64,000 bases of DNA from Colwellia sp. 12G3. Its GTDB lineage: Bacteria > Pseudomonadota > Gammaproteobacteria > Enterobacterales > Alteromonadaceae. A program made the translations under genes and the position numbers. The DNA lies in assembly GCF_002836775.1 (NCBI RefSeq), contig NZ_PJAQ01000002.1, forward strand, positions 1 to 64,000. The letters are read 5' to 3'. Positions within the stretch are counted from its first letter, which is position 1. Every line of letters begins with the position of its first letter. Positions 20,705 through 29,580 of the stretch are shown here, piece by piece. The notes beneath the pieces were generated by a model that was not told the DNA's origin, made no database searches, and saw nothing but the letters and a program-made list of their open reading frames with translations.

Positions 20705-21047
20705 AGGTGATATGGCTTTTAAAAAAAGAGTGATATTGTAAAAGACCTAGTTTCCTCAAATACATTTCATTTATAATAAATTACAGCTAATAAAAAATAA
20801 AGTTACAAATAAAAAGCAAAAAAAAAGCAAAGAGATAATCTCTTTGCTTTTTTTCAAACGATAACAATTTTAATTGACTATGCAGTGTACTCAGGCGTTA
20901 ATCAATAACGTCATCTTCGAAGCATTATATCGAAGAACCATTGAATTTTGTCTTGGATTACAACTCAAAATACAACGGTAATAACGATTTTGACTATTTG
21001 AAGCTGTTCCTAAATATGTATAGGCAGCTAATTATGTAAGCTGAGTA
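20705..21047. other. Intergenic stretch before the TlpA-like gene
   Basis: 343 bp. It holds the strong hairpin at 20821-20853. Nothing coding is seen between 20860 and the grpE stop at 21048. Confidence 0.6.
20821..20853 (-). terminator. Terminator downstream of grpE
   Basis: Perfect stem AAAAAAGCAAAGAGAT (20821-20836) / ATCTCTTTGCTTTTTT (20838-20853) with flanking A- and T-runs. It is about 195 bp past the grpE stop and before the next minus-strand gene. Confidence 0.85.
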
Positions 21048-21677
21048 TTACGCCGTAGCATCAACACTAGGTGCAGCTTTAGATACCATCACCATAGCAG
21101 GTCTAATCAAACGACCATTTAATTCATAACCTTTTTGCATTACGGCAATAACTGTATTTGGCGCTACATCAGGAACTTCTTGCATAGACATTGCTTGATG
21201 AAGTTCAGGGTTAAAAGGTTGATCTTGTGGGTCGATTGATTTGACACCAAACTTTTCTAATGAAGCAATTAAACCTTGTAAGGTTAATTCGACCCCTTCA
21301 ATAATACTTTGATTACTTTCATCGTCTTTATCGATATTTTGAAGCGCTCGCTCCAAGTTATCTAAGCTTGTTAGCATTTCACCCGCAAATTTTTCTAACG
21401 CAAATTTACGTGCTTTCTCTACATCTTGAGCTGCGCGGCGACGAATATTATCTACTTCTGCTTTAGCACGGATAACAGAGTCTTTTTGATCAACAACAGT
21501 AGATTGTGCAGCAACTAAAGCTAACTCTAACTCATTAATTTTTTCTTGCTCTGGACTAATCACTTCATGAGCATGCTCATGTTGTTCCTCTACTTGCTCT
21601 TCAGCCTGTTTTACTATGTCATCTGCTAATTGCTCAGCAGTTAACTCTTCTTTGTTATTTGTTGATTCTGTTGTCAT
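21048..21677 (-). CDS. grpE: Nucleotide exchange factor GrpE
   Basis: Releases ADP from DnaK. 209 aa: an acidic, Glu/Gln-rich N-terminal tail, a long coiled-coil (about 45-110), and a C-terminal beta domain with the signature [19 protein letters not shown] (about 181-199). A strong sigma-32-type promoter lies at 21711-21738. Divergent from nadK, as in E. coli. Confidence 0.95.
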   Translation of the reverse strand: MTTESTNNKEELTAEQLADDIVKQAEEQVEEQHEHAHEVISPEQEKINELELALVAAQSTVVDQKDSVIRAKAEVDNIRRRAAQDVEKARKFALEKFAGEMLTSLDNLERALQNIDKDDESNQSIIEGVELTLQGLIASLEKFGVKSIDPQDQPFNPELHQAMSMQEVPDVAPNTVIAVMQKGYELNGRLIRPAMVMVSKAAPSVDATA

Positions 21678-21710
21678 GGAAAAACCCTAATTTTATAACT
21701 ATTGATGACA

Positions 21711-21738
21711 TTATGGGGACTCTCTAAAATGATTCAAG
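21711..21738 (-). promoter_or_regulatory. Sigma-32 (heat-shock) promoter of grpE
   Basis: Minus strand CTTGAA (21733-21738) then 14 bases then CCCCATAA (21711-21718): an almost perfect consensus, 34 bp before the grpE start codon. Confidence 0.9.
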
Positions 21739-21834
21739 CTTCATTTTAAAACATTTTGTAAAAATGTGAACTTTACAAGTGAACAAAATCCAGCGAAACT
21801 GCCCCTAACCCTAGCAAACTAAGTAAATTATCGT

Positions 21835-22716
21835 ATGGCTCAACACTATAAAACTATTGGTCTTATCGGCAAACCTAATCATGATGGCGCCTCTGACACA
21901 ATACAAACGTTGCATGACTATTTATTAGCGAATGAGTATCAAGTAATTGTTGAACTCTCGGTAGCCCAATCACTCAATGTAAAAAATATGAAAACCGGCT
22001 CCCTAACGAATATTGGCGAGCAAGCCGATCTCGCCATTGTTGTGGGCGGTGATGGTTACATGCTCGGCGCTGCTCGGGTACTTGCTTGTTTTGATATTGG
22101 CGTCATTGGTGTCAACCGAGGCAACTTAGGTTTTCTAACAGATCTTTCTCCGGCTGAGGTTATCGAGCCTTTAAAGCAAATATTGGCAGGTGAGTCTCGC
22201 AGTGAACAGCGCTTTATTATTGAAGCTGAAGTGTATCGTCACGGCAAACTTAAAAGTTCTAATAGTGCGGTTAATGAAGCGGTACTTCATGCGGGTAAAG
22301 TTGCTAGCATGATCGAATTTGAAGTCTATATTGATGGTAGTTTTATGTTTAGCCAGCGCTCTGATGGTTTAATTGTTTCAACACCTACCGGCTCAACTGC
22401 TTATTCAATGTCTGCTGGTGGACCTATTTTAACGCCTAATTTAAATGCACTAACACTAGTCCCGATGTTTCCGCACACTTTAACGAGTCGACCGATTGTT
22501 GTTGATGGCAATAGTGAAATTAAACTGATATTAGCTAATGATAATCAAGAAAACCTGCAAGTGAGCTGTGATGGTCACGTTATTTTATCGGTAATGCCTG
22601 GTGATGAAGTTATTATCAAAAAAAGTGAATGCAGCATACGTTTGGTCCACCCGTTAAATCATGATTACTTTAACGTATTACGAAATAAACTGAGTTGGGG
22701 TAATAAACTTTATTAA
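21835..22716 (+). CDS. nadK: NAD kinase
   Basis: Phosphorylates NAD to NADP with ATP. 293 aa with the GGDG motif in VVGGDGYML (about residues 69-77), [10 protein letters not shown] near 94, and the Gly-rich [17 protein letters not shown] near 180, all diagnostic of NadK. Cytoplasmic. Divergent from grpE and followed by recN, the E. coli gene order. Confidence 0.96.
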   Translation: MAQHYKTIGLIGKPNHDGASDTIQTLHDYLLANEYQVIVELSVAQSLNVKNMKTGSLTNIGEQADLAIVVGGDGYMLGAARVLACFDIGVIGVNRGNLGFLTDLSPAEVIEPLKQILAGESRSEQRFIIEAEVYRHGKLKSSNSAVNEAVLHAGKVASMIEFEVYIDGSFMFSQRSDGLIVSTPTGSTAYSMSAGGPILTPNLNALTLVPMFPHTLTSRPIVVDGNSEIKLILANDNQENLQVSCDGHVILSVMPGDEVIIKKSECSIRLVHPLNHDYFNVLRNKLSWGNKLY

Positions 22717-22805
22717 CGCCTTCATAGCGCTTTGGGATAACAATGGATAACTTTTCTGACAAAAAATAAGCAAATAGTTTCAAATAAGCTTGAATAAAAC
22801 CCGGT

Positions 22806-22825
22806 TACTGTATAAATTAACAGTT
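22806..22825 (+). promoter_or_regulatory. LexA (SOS) box before recN
   Basis: TACTGTATAAATTAACAGTT contains the LexA core CTGT-N8-ACAG exactly (22808-22823) and closely resembles the E. coli recN box. It lies 42 bp before the recN start, so recN is very likely damage-inducible. Confidence 0.9.
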
Positions 22826-22864
22826 ACTGGTTTTTTATTCATGCTCATTTCTTAAGGGTTAACT

Positions 22865-24544
22865 ATGCTGCTGCAACTAAACATTCAAAATTTTGCCATC
22901 GTCCGTTCATTAGATATTGATTGGCAACCTGGCATGACGACAATTACCGGTGAAACTGGCGCAGGAAAATCAATTGCTATTGATGCGCTAGGCTTATGTT
23001 TAGGTGATAGAGCAACAACCAATGTTGTTAGACCAAATTGCAAAAAGGCCGATCTAGCCGCTACTTTTGAAACAAAAAAAAATAAAATGGCACGCGCTTG
23101 GTTAAAGCAACATGAACTTGTCTCTGAACATGACAGTGAATGTATACTACGCCGTGTTATCTCTGCTGAAGGGCGCTCTAAGTCCTATATCAATGGCAGC
23201 CAAGTTCCGTTAGTACAATTAAAAGAAATTGGTCAGCTATTAATTAATATACATGGACAACATGATCACCAGCTTATTGTTAAGGCCAACCAACAATGTC
23301 GCTTACTCGATAACTATGCTAATCACCTGCCACTACTAAGTGCAGTTAAACATTATGCGCAACAATGGAATAAGCTCAACAAAGAGTTAGAAATATTGCA
23401 GAAAAGCAAACAACAGCGAGAAGCAGAGCAACAACTCATTCAATACCAAGTCACTGAGCTCGATGAGTTTTCGTTACAACCTGATGAATTTGATACCTTA
23501 GAACAAGATTATAAACGACATAGTAATGCCCAAGATTTACTTGATTCTACGCTCAGCTCATTACAAATATTATCGGAAAATGAAAATTTTAATATTTTAG
23601 ATTCATTAAGAGAGTGTAGCGAAAACATCAATTCAATTGCGCGCGTTGATAACCAATTAAACGATGTTGCGGCTATTTTATCAAATTCACTAATTCAATT
23701 AGATGAAGCAAATAACGACCTACAACACTATTACCAGCAATTAGAGTTAGACCCACAAAATTACGCTATTATCGAAGAGCGGTATTCCACCGCGTTACAA
23801 CTAGCAAAGAAACACCAGCTTTCACCTGAAAACTTAGTTGATTTTCATAGCGAATTAAAACAGAAACTCGCATCAATATCTGGTGATGAAACACGAATTA
23901 ATACCATTATTGAAGAATTAGAGCAGACTAAACTTCACTATAATGAAAGCGCTGCAGCATTATCAAATTCAAGACAAAAATCAGGAAAAATCCTAAGTAA
24001 ACTAATCAGTAAAAGCATGCAAGAGTTAAATATGCCTCATGGTCAATTCTTTATTGCCTTTGACAATAGTAAAAAACAAGACAATGACATTATTAATACC
24101 CACGGTACAGACACTATCATGTTTCAAGTGAGTATTAACCCAGGTCAAGCCCTCGAGGCAATGCATAAGGTTGCTTCCGGTGGTGAATTATCTCGCATCA
24201 GCTTAGCTATGCAGGTTATATTAGCTGATAAAGTCGTTACACCAACGCTGATATTTGATGAGGTCGATGTAGGTATTAGTGGGCCGACAGCGGCAATGGT
24301 GGGTAAAAAACTGCAACAGCTGTCTAAAAATACCCAAGTAATTTGTGTTACCCATTTGCCACAAGTGGCTTGTAAGGGACATCAACAGCTGTTTGTTAGT
24401 AAAATCACTGATGGCGAACTCACCGAAACGAAAGTAACGGAACTAAGTGAATCGAATCGTGTCAAAGAAATTGCCCGTTTGTTAGCTGGTGATAAAATAT
24501 CACAGCACAGTTTAGCCAATGCGCAAGAGCTATTAGCCAGCTAA
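22865..24544 (+). CDS. recN: DNA repair protein RecN
   Basis: SMC-like ATPase used in double-strand break repair. 559 aa: N-terminal Walker A GETGAGKSIAIDALG (about 30-44), long coiled-coil middle (about 150-380), C-terminal ABC signature SGGELSRISLAMQVI (about 438) and Walker B TLIFDEVDVGISG (about 461). Length matches E. coli RecN (553 aa). A perfect LexA core lies upstream. Confidence 0.96.
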   Translation: MLLQLNIQNFAIVRSLDIDWQPGMTTITGETGAGKSIAIDALGLCLGDRATTNVVRPNCKKADLAATFETKKNKMARAWLKQHELVSEHDSECILRRVISAEGRSKSYINGSQVPLVQLKEIGQLLINIHGQHDHQLIVKANQQCRLLDNYANHLPLLSAVKHYAQQWNKLNKELEILQKSKQQREAEQQLIQYQVTELDEFSLQPDEFDTLEQDYKRHSNAQDLLDSTLSSLQILSENENFNILDSLRECSENINSIARVDNQLNDVAAILSNSLIQLDEANNDLQHYYQQLELDPQNYAIIEERYSTALQLAKKHQLSPENLVDFHSELKQKLASISGDETRINTIIEELEQTKLHYNESAAALSNSRQKSGKILSKLISKSMQELNMPHGQFFIAFDNSKKQDNDIINTHGTDTIMFQVSINPGQALEAMHKVASGGELSRISLAMQVILADKVVTPTLIFDEVDVGISGPTAAMVGKKLQQLSKNTQVICVTHLPQVACKGHQQLFVSKITDGELTETKVTELSESNRVKEIARLLAGDKISQHSLANAQELLAS

Positions 24545-24740
24545 ATTAATCTATTTATAGTAAATTTAAGTAAAATTTAGTGCCTAACAACAGGTTAGCT
24601 ACATACTTTAATTCGAGTGATGTAAATAGAATTTGTTGACTGAAAAAATAAATAGCTTTGAATCCATGCTGGGCTTGGGTATTATCCCTGCTCACACTTT
24701 TAGCCTGTTTTTTTGAGCTACTTAAAGGTAAATAAATTTT

Positions 24741-25175
24741 ATGTATTTTCGTGTTGCCATTATTATTACTGCCCTAACCTTATCTGCCTGTTCTAGTTGG
24801 GTTTTCCGCTACGATGTTCCCCAAGGAAATTATCTTGAACAGAAGAGTATTGACAAATTACAAGTCGGTATGACCAAAGAACAAGTTAAATTTATTTTGG
24901 GTAGTCCTGTAGTTGTAGACGCTTTTAATGATGATACTTGGAGCTATGTCTACAAACTAAAGTCTGGTAGAAGTAAAGATTTTGATATTAAAAAACAATT
25001 TATCATTAACTTTTCTGATGATAAGTTAATTTCAGCTGCAGGTAATTTTAAGCTATCAGATAAATTTAATACCCCGTTCAATACAACTGCTGTAACTGAA
25101 GAGCTAGACAATACCAATAAGGCCAATCTAGATCAAAACACTTCAGTGAAACATAAAGTGACTAGTGGTAAATAG
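24741..25175 (+). CDS. bamE: Outer membrane assembly lipoprotein BamE
   Basis: Small lipoprotein of the BAM complex that inserts beta-barrel proteins. 144 aa: signal peptide with lipobox LSAC (Cys17), then the SmpA/OmlA domain with KLQVGMTKEQVKFILGSP (about 44-61) and DTWSYVYKLKSG (about 68-79). The C-terminal 35 residues are polar and low in complexity. Followed by its own terminator. Confidence 0.93.
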   Translation: MYFRVAIIITALTLSACSSWVFRYDVPQGNYLEQKSIDKLQVGMTKEQVKFILGSPVVVDAFNDDTWSYVYKLKSGRSKDFDIKKQFIINFSDDKLISAAGNFKLSDKFNTPFNTTAVTEELDNTNKANLDQNTSVKHKVTSGK

Positions 25176-25202
25176 TTAGTAAATAGACACTGAGATGCAA
25201 AT

Positions 25203-25230
25203 AAAAAAACGGCAATTATGCCGTTTTTTT
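25203..25230 (+). terminator. Terminator between bamE and ratB
   Basis: AAAAAAACGGCA-atta-TGCCGTTTTTTT, perfect 12-bp stem with T-runs on both strands. It serves bamE on plus and ratB, which converges, on minus. Confidence 0.9.
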
Positions 25231-25261
25231 GTATCTGCTTTTTGTCTACACTTTGTAGCGA

Positions 25262-25660
25262 CTATTTTTTCGCATCAACTCTCAAAGGATTTACTCGCCC
25301 GCCTGTTGTTTTATCAGCACGACCTTCTAACTTTGCTTTTTCTGCTCGACGCTTTCTAACATCTTTAGGATCCGCAATTAGTGGACGATACACCTCAATT
25401 CTATCGAGATCATTTACTTCTTCAGATAGTTTAACTGCACGGTTCCACACACCGACTTTATTAATACTTAGATCAATTTCAGGGAATAAATCGATTATCC
25501 CTGAATCCAGAATGGCTTGCTCTACTGAAGTGCCCATAGCAACCAACAAAGTTAATATTTTTTGCTTGTGTGGCACGCCATAAACTACTTCTATGGTTAC
25601 TTTACTCTCATTCACTGAACTCACAGAGCTATTCAACTCAATATTATCTAAAGTCATCAT
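25262..25660 (-). CDS. ratB: RnfH/RatB family ubiquitin-like protein
   Basis: 132 aa. Beta-grasp protein of the RnfH family: VEVVYGVPHKQKILTL near residue 24 and the family motif VGVWNRAVKLSEEVNDLDRIEVYRPL split over residues 70-95. The C-terminal 35 residues are Lys/Arg-rich (KDVRKRRAEKAK). The function is not established. The start overlaps the ratA stop by one base, so the two are co-translated, as in E. coli. Confidence 0.85.
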   Translation of the reverse strand: MMTLDNIELNSSVSSVNESKVTIEVVYGVPHKQKILTLLVAMGTSVEQAILDSGIIDLFPEIDLSINKVGVWNRAVKLSEEVNDLDRIEVYRPLIADPKDVRKRRAEKAKLEGRADKTTGGRVNPLRVDAKK

Positions 25661-26100
25661 TAAACATTAACTCCGTAAATTTCTTTTGCTCGCTGGGTAA
25701 ACACTTGCACTAAGCTATTACTAAAGTGACCAAACACTTTACCAAAAGCTAAAGAAACGAGTTTATTTGAAAATTCATACTCCAGCTCTAAACTAACCTT
25801 ACAGGCATCATCTGATAATGCCGTGAGTAACCAATAGCCTTCTAATTTTTTAAAAGGACCATCAACCAGCGACAAATGAATTTTTTCATTCGATATTAGC
25901 GTGTTCTTAGTAGTGAACCACTTACTTAACCCGCCTTTAGATACCAGTAACGCTGCCGTAACCGATTGTTCATCTTGGCTAATCACCTTACTGTCATTAC
26001 AATCCGGCAAAAATTTAGGGTACGCTGGAATATCATTTATTAATTGATACATCTGATCAACACTATACATAACTAAAGCACTACGACTTATGGTTGGCAT
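25660..26100 (-). CDS. ratA: RatA / COQ10-like START-domain protein
   Basis: 146 aa of the polyketide-cyclase/START fold: MPTISRSALVMYSVDQMY at the start, then YPKFLPDCNDSKV near residue 28. In E. coli RatA was reported as a toxin blocking 70S ribosome formation, while homologues (COQ10) bind ubiquinone, so the role is uncertain. I chose ATG 26100 because GGAG lies just before it; the frame extends 8 codons further. Divergent from smpB. Confidence 0.88.
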   Translation of the reverse strand: MPTISRSALVMYSVDQMYQLINDIPAYPKFLPDCNDSKVISQDEQSVTAALLVSKGGLSKWFTTKNTLISNEKIHLSLVDGPFKKLEGYWLLTALSDDACKVSLELEYEFSNKLVSLAFGKVFGHFSNSLVQVFTQRAKEIYGVNV

Positions 26101-26274
26101 TTTAACTCCGCATGTAGCCCCCATTCAATGGCCGACATCATAACAAAACAACACAAAAAGCGCATCAGTCTGTTAATTTTTATCCAAAAATTGAATTTTT
26201 CATGTAAAAGCAATTTATTCTCAGTATAATCACCACGTTTGCTGCTCATTGCGGCAAAGGAATGGATGATAAAG

Positions 26275-26763
26275 ATGGCTAAGAAAAAATCAAAAAGCTC
26301 TAACAGTAATACTATCGCTTTAAACAAAAAAGCGAGACACAACTATAGCTTAACAGACAAGTTTGAAGGCGGAATGAGCTTACAAGGTTGGGAAATTAAG
26401 AGTATTAGAAGTGGCAAAGTAAATATTTCTGACTGTTACGTACATATTAAAGACCGTGAAGCATATTTATTGGGAGCTGAGATATCACCTCTTAATGCAG
26501 CCTCTAGTCACGTTGTATGTGATCCAAACCGTGATAGAAAGTTATTACTTAACCGTAGAGAGTTAGATAAAATTATTGCCGCTGTTGAACGTGACGGTTA
26601 CTCTTTGATTGCAACAGCTATGTACTGGAAAGCCTGTTGGGTAAAACTCGAATTCTATCTGGGTAAAGGTAAGAAAGATCACGACAAACGTTCCGATATC
26701 AAAGACAGAGAGTGGGCTGTTGATAAAGGCCGTTTGATGAAAAATAAAAACTTAGATCGATAA
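26275..26763 (+). CDS. smpB: SsrA-binding protein SmpB
   Basis: Binds tmRNA and brings it to stalled ribosomes for trans-translation. 162 aa with [18 protein letters not shown] near residue 17, [13 protein letters not shown] near 38, and the C-terminal [20 protein letters not shown] tail that reads the empty mRNA channel. ATG 26275 (MAKKKSK) is chosen by similarity to E. coli SmpB; in-frame codons upstream to 26239 are unlikely. The tmRNA gene follows 126 bp downstream. Confidence 0.95.
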   Translation: MAKKKSKSSNSNTIALNKKARHNYSLTDKFEGGMSLQGWEIKSIRSGKVNISDCYVHIKDREAYLLGAEISPLNAASSHVVCDPNRDRKLLLNRRELDKIIAAVERDGYSLIATAMYWKACWVKLEFYLGKGKKDHDKRSDIKDREWAVDKGRLMKNKNLDR

Positions 26764-26794
26764 TTGTTTGGATAAGTGGTCAAAAAATACCACG

Positions 26795-26823
26795 TTGTCT
26801 ATTCGAGCTAAGCGTTGTATAAT
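26795..26823 (+). promoter_or_regulatory. ssrA sigma-70 promoter
   Basis: TTGTCT (26795-26800), a 17-bp spacer and a perfect TATAAT (26818-26823). Transcription would start about 60 nt before the mature tmRNA 5' end. Confidence 0.8.
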
Positions 26824-26888
26824 GCGATTTATAGGTAGATCGAACCTATACTTGAAAAGAGAATAGAAAAAGTAATAAAGTAAACTTT

Positions 26889-27238
26889 GGGGCGGATCTA
26901 GGATTCGACAAGATTCATGAAACCCAAGGTGCATGCCCAGGGGCGGTTTGCCTGGTAAAAAGCCGCAAAACTATAATTGCTAACGACGATACGTTCGCAC
27001 TAGCCGCTTAGGCTAGCCATCGCCTTGAAATCTCACCTATTGGTTAGAGGATCGATGGTCACCCCAAATAGGTTAGCGAGGGAAGCACGCTTGAGGCTGA
27101 ACCGCGAAATAGTATCAAGCTCACCATGACGAAGCCTGTCGCTTGGCGTCCAATTGGTTAAATAAATAAGCGACTAAGCATGTAGTACCGAGGATGTAGG
27201 CTTTTTGGACGGGGGTTCGATTCCCCCCCGCTCCACCA
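26889..27238 (+). ncRNA. ssrA: Transfer-messenger RNA (tmRNA)
   Basis: 350 nt. The 5' end GGGGCGG pairs with CCGCTCC before the 3' ACCA, giving the tRNA-like acceptor stem. The conserved 5' block GGATTCGAC, the AAACCCAAGGTGCATGCC stretch and the AAAAAGCCGC stretch all match bacterial tmRNA. The tag reading frame is at 26979-27011 and encodes ANDDTFALAA followed by TAG (plus the alanine charged on the RNA). The T arm GGGGGTTCGATTCCCCC is followed by GCTCCACCA. It rescues stalled ribosomes with SmpB. The last 17 nt are also one copy of the island's attachment repeat, so integration left the gene whole. Confidence 0.97.
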
Positions 27239-27239
27239 A
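27222..27239 (+). repeat. attL: left 18-bp direct repeat of the island
   Basis: TCCCCCCCGCTCCACCAA, at the ssrA 3' end. The identical 18 bp recur at 36325-36342. Recombination between them would remove 9,103 bp. The 3' end of ssrA is a well-known target of P4-type integrases, and one lies 206 bp inside. Confidence 0.92.
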
Positions 27240-27250
27240 TTACAAAGATC

Positions 27251-27276
27251 AAGACGCGTCCTAGCGTCTTTTTTTA
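27251..27276 (+). terminator. Terminator after ssrA (island-side)
   Basis: AAGACGC-gtccta-GCGTCTT followed by T5, 12 bp past the tmRNA. It lies inside the island; a second, unrelated hairpin follows attR at 36345-36362. Confidence 0.85.
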
Positions 27277-27376
27277 TGCCTAAAATTCAGTGCAACCCCA
27301 CATTATCAGGGGCATTCAGTTCCCCCCCCTATACAAACCTAAACAACCCTGTACAATAATAGACCAACTCGACTGT

Positions 27377-27426
27377 GGGTAAACCTGCGGGTAAAAAGTA
27401 TTTTACCGCTTTGTTATGTGGGTAAA
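27377..27426 (+). promoter_or_regulatory. Cluster of GGGTAAA motifs at the left island end
   Basis: GGGTAAA occurs at 27377-27383, 27389-27395 and 27420-27426, with an inverted CGGTAAA (read TTTACCG) at 27402-27408. Two more copies lie just inside the right end (36237-36243 and 36249-36255). Their position at both ends fits integrase arm-type binding sites; the integrase ATG is at 27445, so they may also affect its transcription. Confidence 0.5.
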
Positions 27427-27444
27427 ATTTTATAGGGGCTCAAT

Positions 27445-28752
27445 ATGGCTATTACTTTAGAAAAAATAAAGGACGCGAAGCTGGAAGCTAAAAACCTTGG
27501 CACGCCCATTAAAATTACTGTCGGCAATGGAATCAGGTTAAATATCACCAAATCTAGTGCTGTATTTCAGTTACGTTACAGAATAAAAGAAGCGGGTAAA
27601 AATAAAGAGCGTATTTTAACCTTAGATAAACTTACCGCTAGAACAGATATAACCTTGGCTAAAGCACTCAACAAAGCGATTGATGATGCCGAACAGGCTA
27701 AAGCTCTCGTCAAACAAGGTATAGACCCTACGAAAGAAAAACATATAACTAAAAGTCAAAGCACCGAAAAACAATCTTTAACATTAAATAGTTATTTTTC
27801 ATTGTGGGTAAAAAGAATTTCTATCGCTACACAATGGAGCGACAAACATTATACGGATATGTCTGCAAAATTTAGAATTCATATATCACCTGTTATTGGT
27901 GAACTTCCTCTCGATAGAATCACCCGCCAGCATATAGGTAATATTTTAGATAAATTATCTGATAAGCCAGCTACCTATAAAAAAGTACGTATATTAATAA
28001 ATATGATTCTTGAGGATGCAGTTACCTCGAATAAAATAGAAGTTAACCCAACACCAAGAAAATCTATTGGTGCGGTAACTAAGTACGTAGCAAAAAAATT
28101 ACCTGCGGTAACTTCACTCCCTGTATTACAAAATATAATTGCCGGTATTAACACTATAAACATTACACCGACTATCCGTACCGCCTCATTGTTACAAGCA
28201 CAAACCGTTTTACGCTCACAAACAGTAATTAAGGCAAAATGGGATGAATTCGATCTTACTAACCAAATATGGCGTATACCCCGTATTCAAGGCCGTATAA
28301 AGCTATCAGACGCAGCTAAATATGGCGATTACTTCAATATCCCCCTATCAGACGAAACGACCAATTTATTAATTCAGTGGCGTGAATCTTTACGCTGGCA
28401 ACAAAGTGATTACTTATTTCCTAGTACTTCGAAGTCTGGCCATATAACCGTTGAAGCTTTAACTAAAGTTTATAAAGTCAGGCTAAAGCTGGATAACCAT
28501 TGTGCACATGGTTGGCGTTCTAGTTTTTCAACTCTTGCACATGAAGCTATAGACGATAATGGCAAAGCTTTATTTAGGGATGATGTAATTGAACGCTGTC
28601 TTGATCATGTCGTAGGTACTGCTGTTACACAGGCTTATAACCGAGGTGAGTTGTTAGAGCTTAGAAAAACGTTAATGCAATGGTGGGGGAATCAGCTTTG
28701 CAACTCCAACGTTATAGACCTTACCCATAATAAAAAAAACAATGGTAACTAA
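27445..28752 (+). CDS. int: P4-type tyrosine recombinase (island integrase)
   Basis: 435 aa. N-terminal DUF4102-like domain (GNGIRLNI near 28, the ARTDITLAKALNKA helix near 65, GIDPTKEK at 92-99), core-binding SAM-like domain (about 113-200), C-terminal catalytic domain with Arg257 (VLRSQT), His355-x-x-Arg358 (HGWR), His388 (LDHVVG) and the nucleophile Tyr398 (AYNRGELLELR). The first catalytic box is unusual: VLRSQT in place of the common GxRxxE. It should catalyse integration and excision at the ssrA end. It follows the attL and arm-like motifs, the usual layout. Confidence 0.93.
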   Translation: MAITLEKIKDAKLEAKNLGTPIKITVGNGIRLNITKSSAVFQLRYRIKEAGKNKERILTLDKLTARTDITLAKALNKAIDDAEQAKALVKQGIDPTKEKHITKSQSTEKQSLTLNSYFSLWVKRISIATQWSDKHYTDMSAKFRIHISPVIGELPLDRITRQHIGNILDKLSDKPATYKKVRILINMILEDAVTSNKIEVNPTPRKSIGAVTKYVAKKLPAVTSLPVLQNIIAGINTINITPTIRTASLLQAQTVLRSQTVIKAKWDEFDLTNQIWRIPRIQGRIKLSDAAKYGDYFNIPLSDETTNLLIQWRESLRWQQSDYLFPSTSKSGHITVEALTKVYKVRLKLDNHCAHGWRSSFSTLAHEAIDDNGKALFRDDVIERCLDHVVGTAVTQAYNRGELLELRKTLMQWWGNQLCNSNVIDLTHNKKNNGN

Positions 28753-29442
28753 ATGCTAAAACTTGATAAAAAAAAATATGTGAAGCAAGTGGTATCAATA
28801 CCTGATTTTATCCTACTTATAAGTGGCCATGCTCTTTATGAGGATTTATCTAACTCGGATCATATCGGTCATTTAAGCTCGTATATCAAAAATATGCTCA
28901 CCGAACAGCAATTAAAAGAGTATATGGATATTTTTGAGCAAATAAAAAGCGAAGTTCAATCATTTGCAAACCGTGGTGTAAGTGACTTTCCTGATCAACT
29001 GGATACTATCACCATCAAGGATATTAACGTCGAAAAAATAAATCGTTATTGTGTAGGAGATCTACTTGTTTGGTGTAATGAACGTTGGAGTAGCTTTTGT
29101 GAGTTGGATTTACCTGTTTGGGTAAAAGAGCATATAACAAGTGAAAAAGAAATCCCCTCAAAAAGTAACGATTCCTATAACATCTCTGACCTCCCCCTTT
29201 TGTTGCAATTAGCTATTAATATTCACTTAAAAGTCGATTGGACATCTGAACAACAAAATAATGACATTAAAAGGGTATATGCCGAAGAGGCGACCAGACT
29301 TAACCTGAAAGGGGCACCAAAAGTTAATCCAGATAAATACGGAAAAACTCACCTTGAATACCCCCCACAAAACGACAAAACAGTAGGATTGAGTCAAAAA
29401 CTCGAAAATTCTATATTAAAAATGGTTAAACCTAATACTTAA
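28753..29442 (+). CDS. Unknown protein linked to the integrase
   Basis: 229 aa, not recognised. It starts one base after the integrase stop (TAAATG), so translation is probably coupled. Mostly soluble and acidic, with a possible helical segment MLTEQQLKEYMDIFEQIKSEV (about 45-65) and two WV/WCNERW-type tryptophan-rich stretches around 110-130; the C-terminal half is rich in Asn, Lys and Pro. No signal peptide or transmembrane segment. It could be an excision or control partner of the integrase, but nothing in the sequence proves it. Confidence 0.75.
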   Translation: MLKLDKKKYVKQVVSIPDFILLISGHALYEDLSNSDHIGHLSSYIKNMLTEQQLKEYMDIFEQIKSEVQSFANRGVSDFPDQLDTITIKDINVEKINRYCVGDLLVWCNERWSSFCELDLPVWVKEHITSEKEIPSKSNDSYNISDLPLLLQLAINIHLKVDWTSEQQNNDIKRVYAEEATRLNLKGAPKVNPDKYGKTHLEYPPQNDKTVGLSQKLENSILKMVKPNT

Positions 29443-29450
29443 ATCATTAC

Positions 29451-29528
29451 TTTACCGCCCCTAGGCTTACTGAGCCTTTAAATAATAAGGGGGCGGTAAA
29501 TTATGAACCGCCCCCCTCTATCCGCCCC
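29451..29528. promoter_or_regulatory. CCGCCCC motif cluster with perfect inverted repeat (candidate origin or operator)
   Basis: Perfect 11-bp inverted repeat TTTACCGCCCC (29451-29461) / GGGGCGGTAAA (29490-29500) enclosing a smaller stem AGGCT-tactg-AGCCT (29463-29477). The heptamer CCGCCCC occurs at 29455, 29508 and 29522 and inverted at 29490. It sits in the 138-bp gap before the alpA-rep gene group. It may be the replication origin used by the HUH-type protein, a regulator operator, or in part a terminator for the integrase unit. Confidence 0.6.
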
Positions 29529-29580
29529 TTAATATTCATAGTTAACCTGATTGTGCAAATAACAACTATTAGGAAAATTC

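Noticed and set aside
22797-22838. Imperfect hairpin read first as a nadK terminator
   Set aside because: The central CTGT-N8-ACAG is a perfect LexA core at the expected distance before recN; the outer arms pair poorly, so a terminator role is at best secondary.
25660-26100. RatA-RatB as a toxin-antitoxin system
   Set aside because: The names come from an E. coli report; the START-type domain and conserved place favour a housekeeping role related to COQ10, and RatB shows no antitoxin features.
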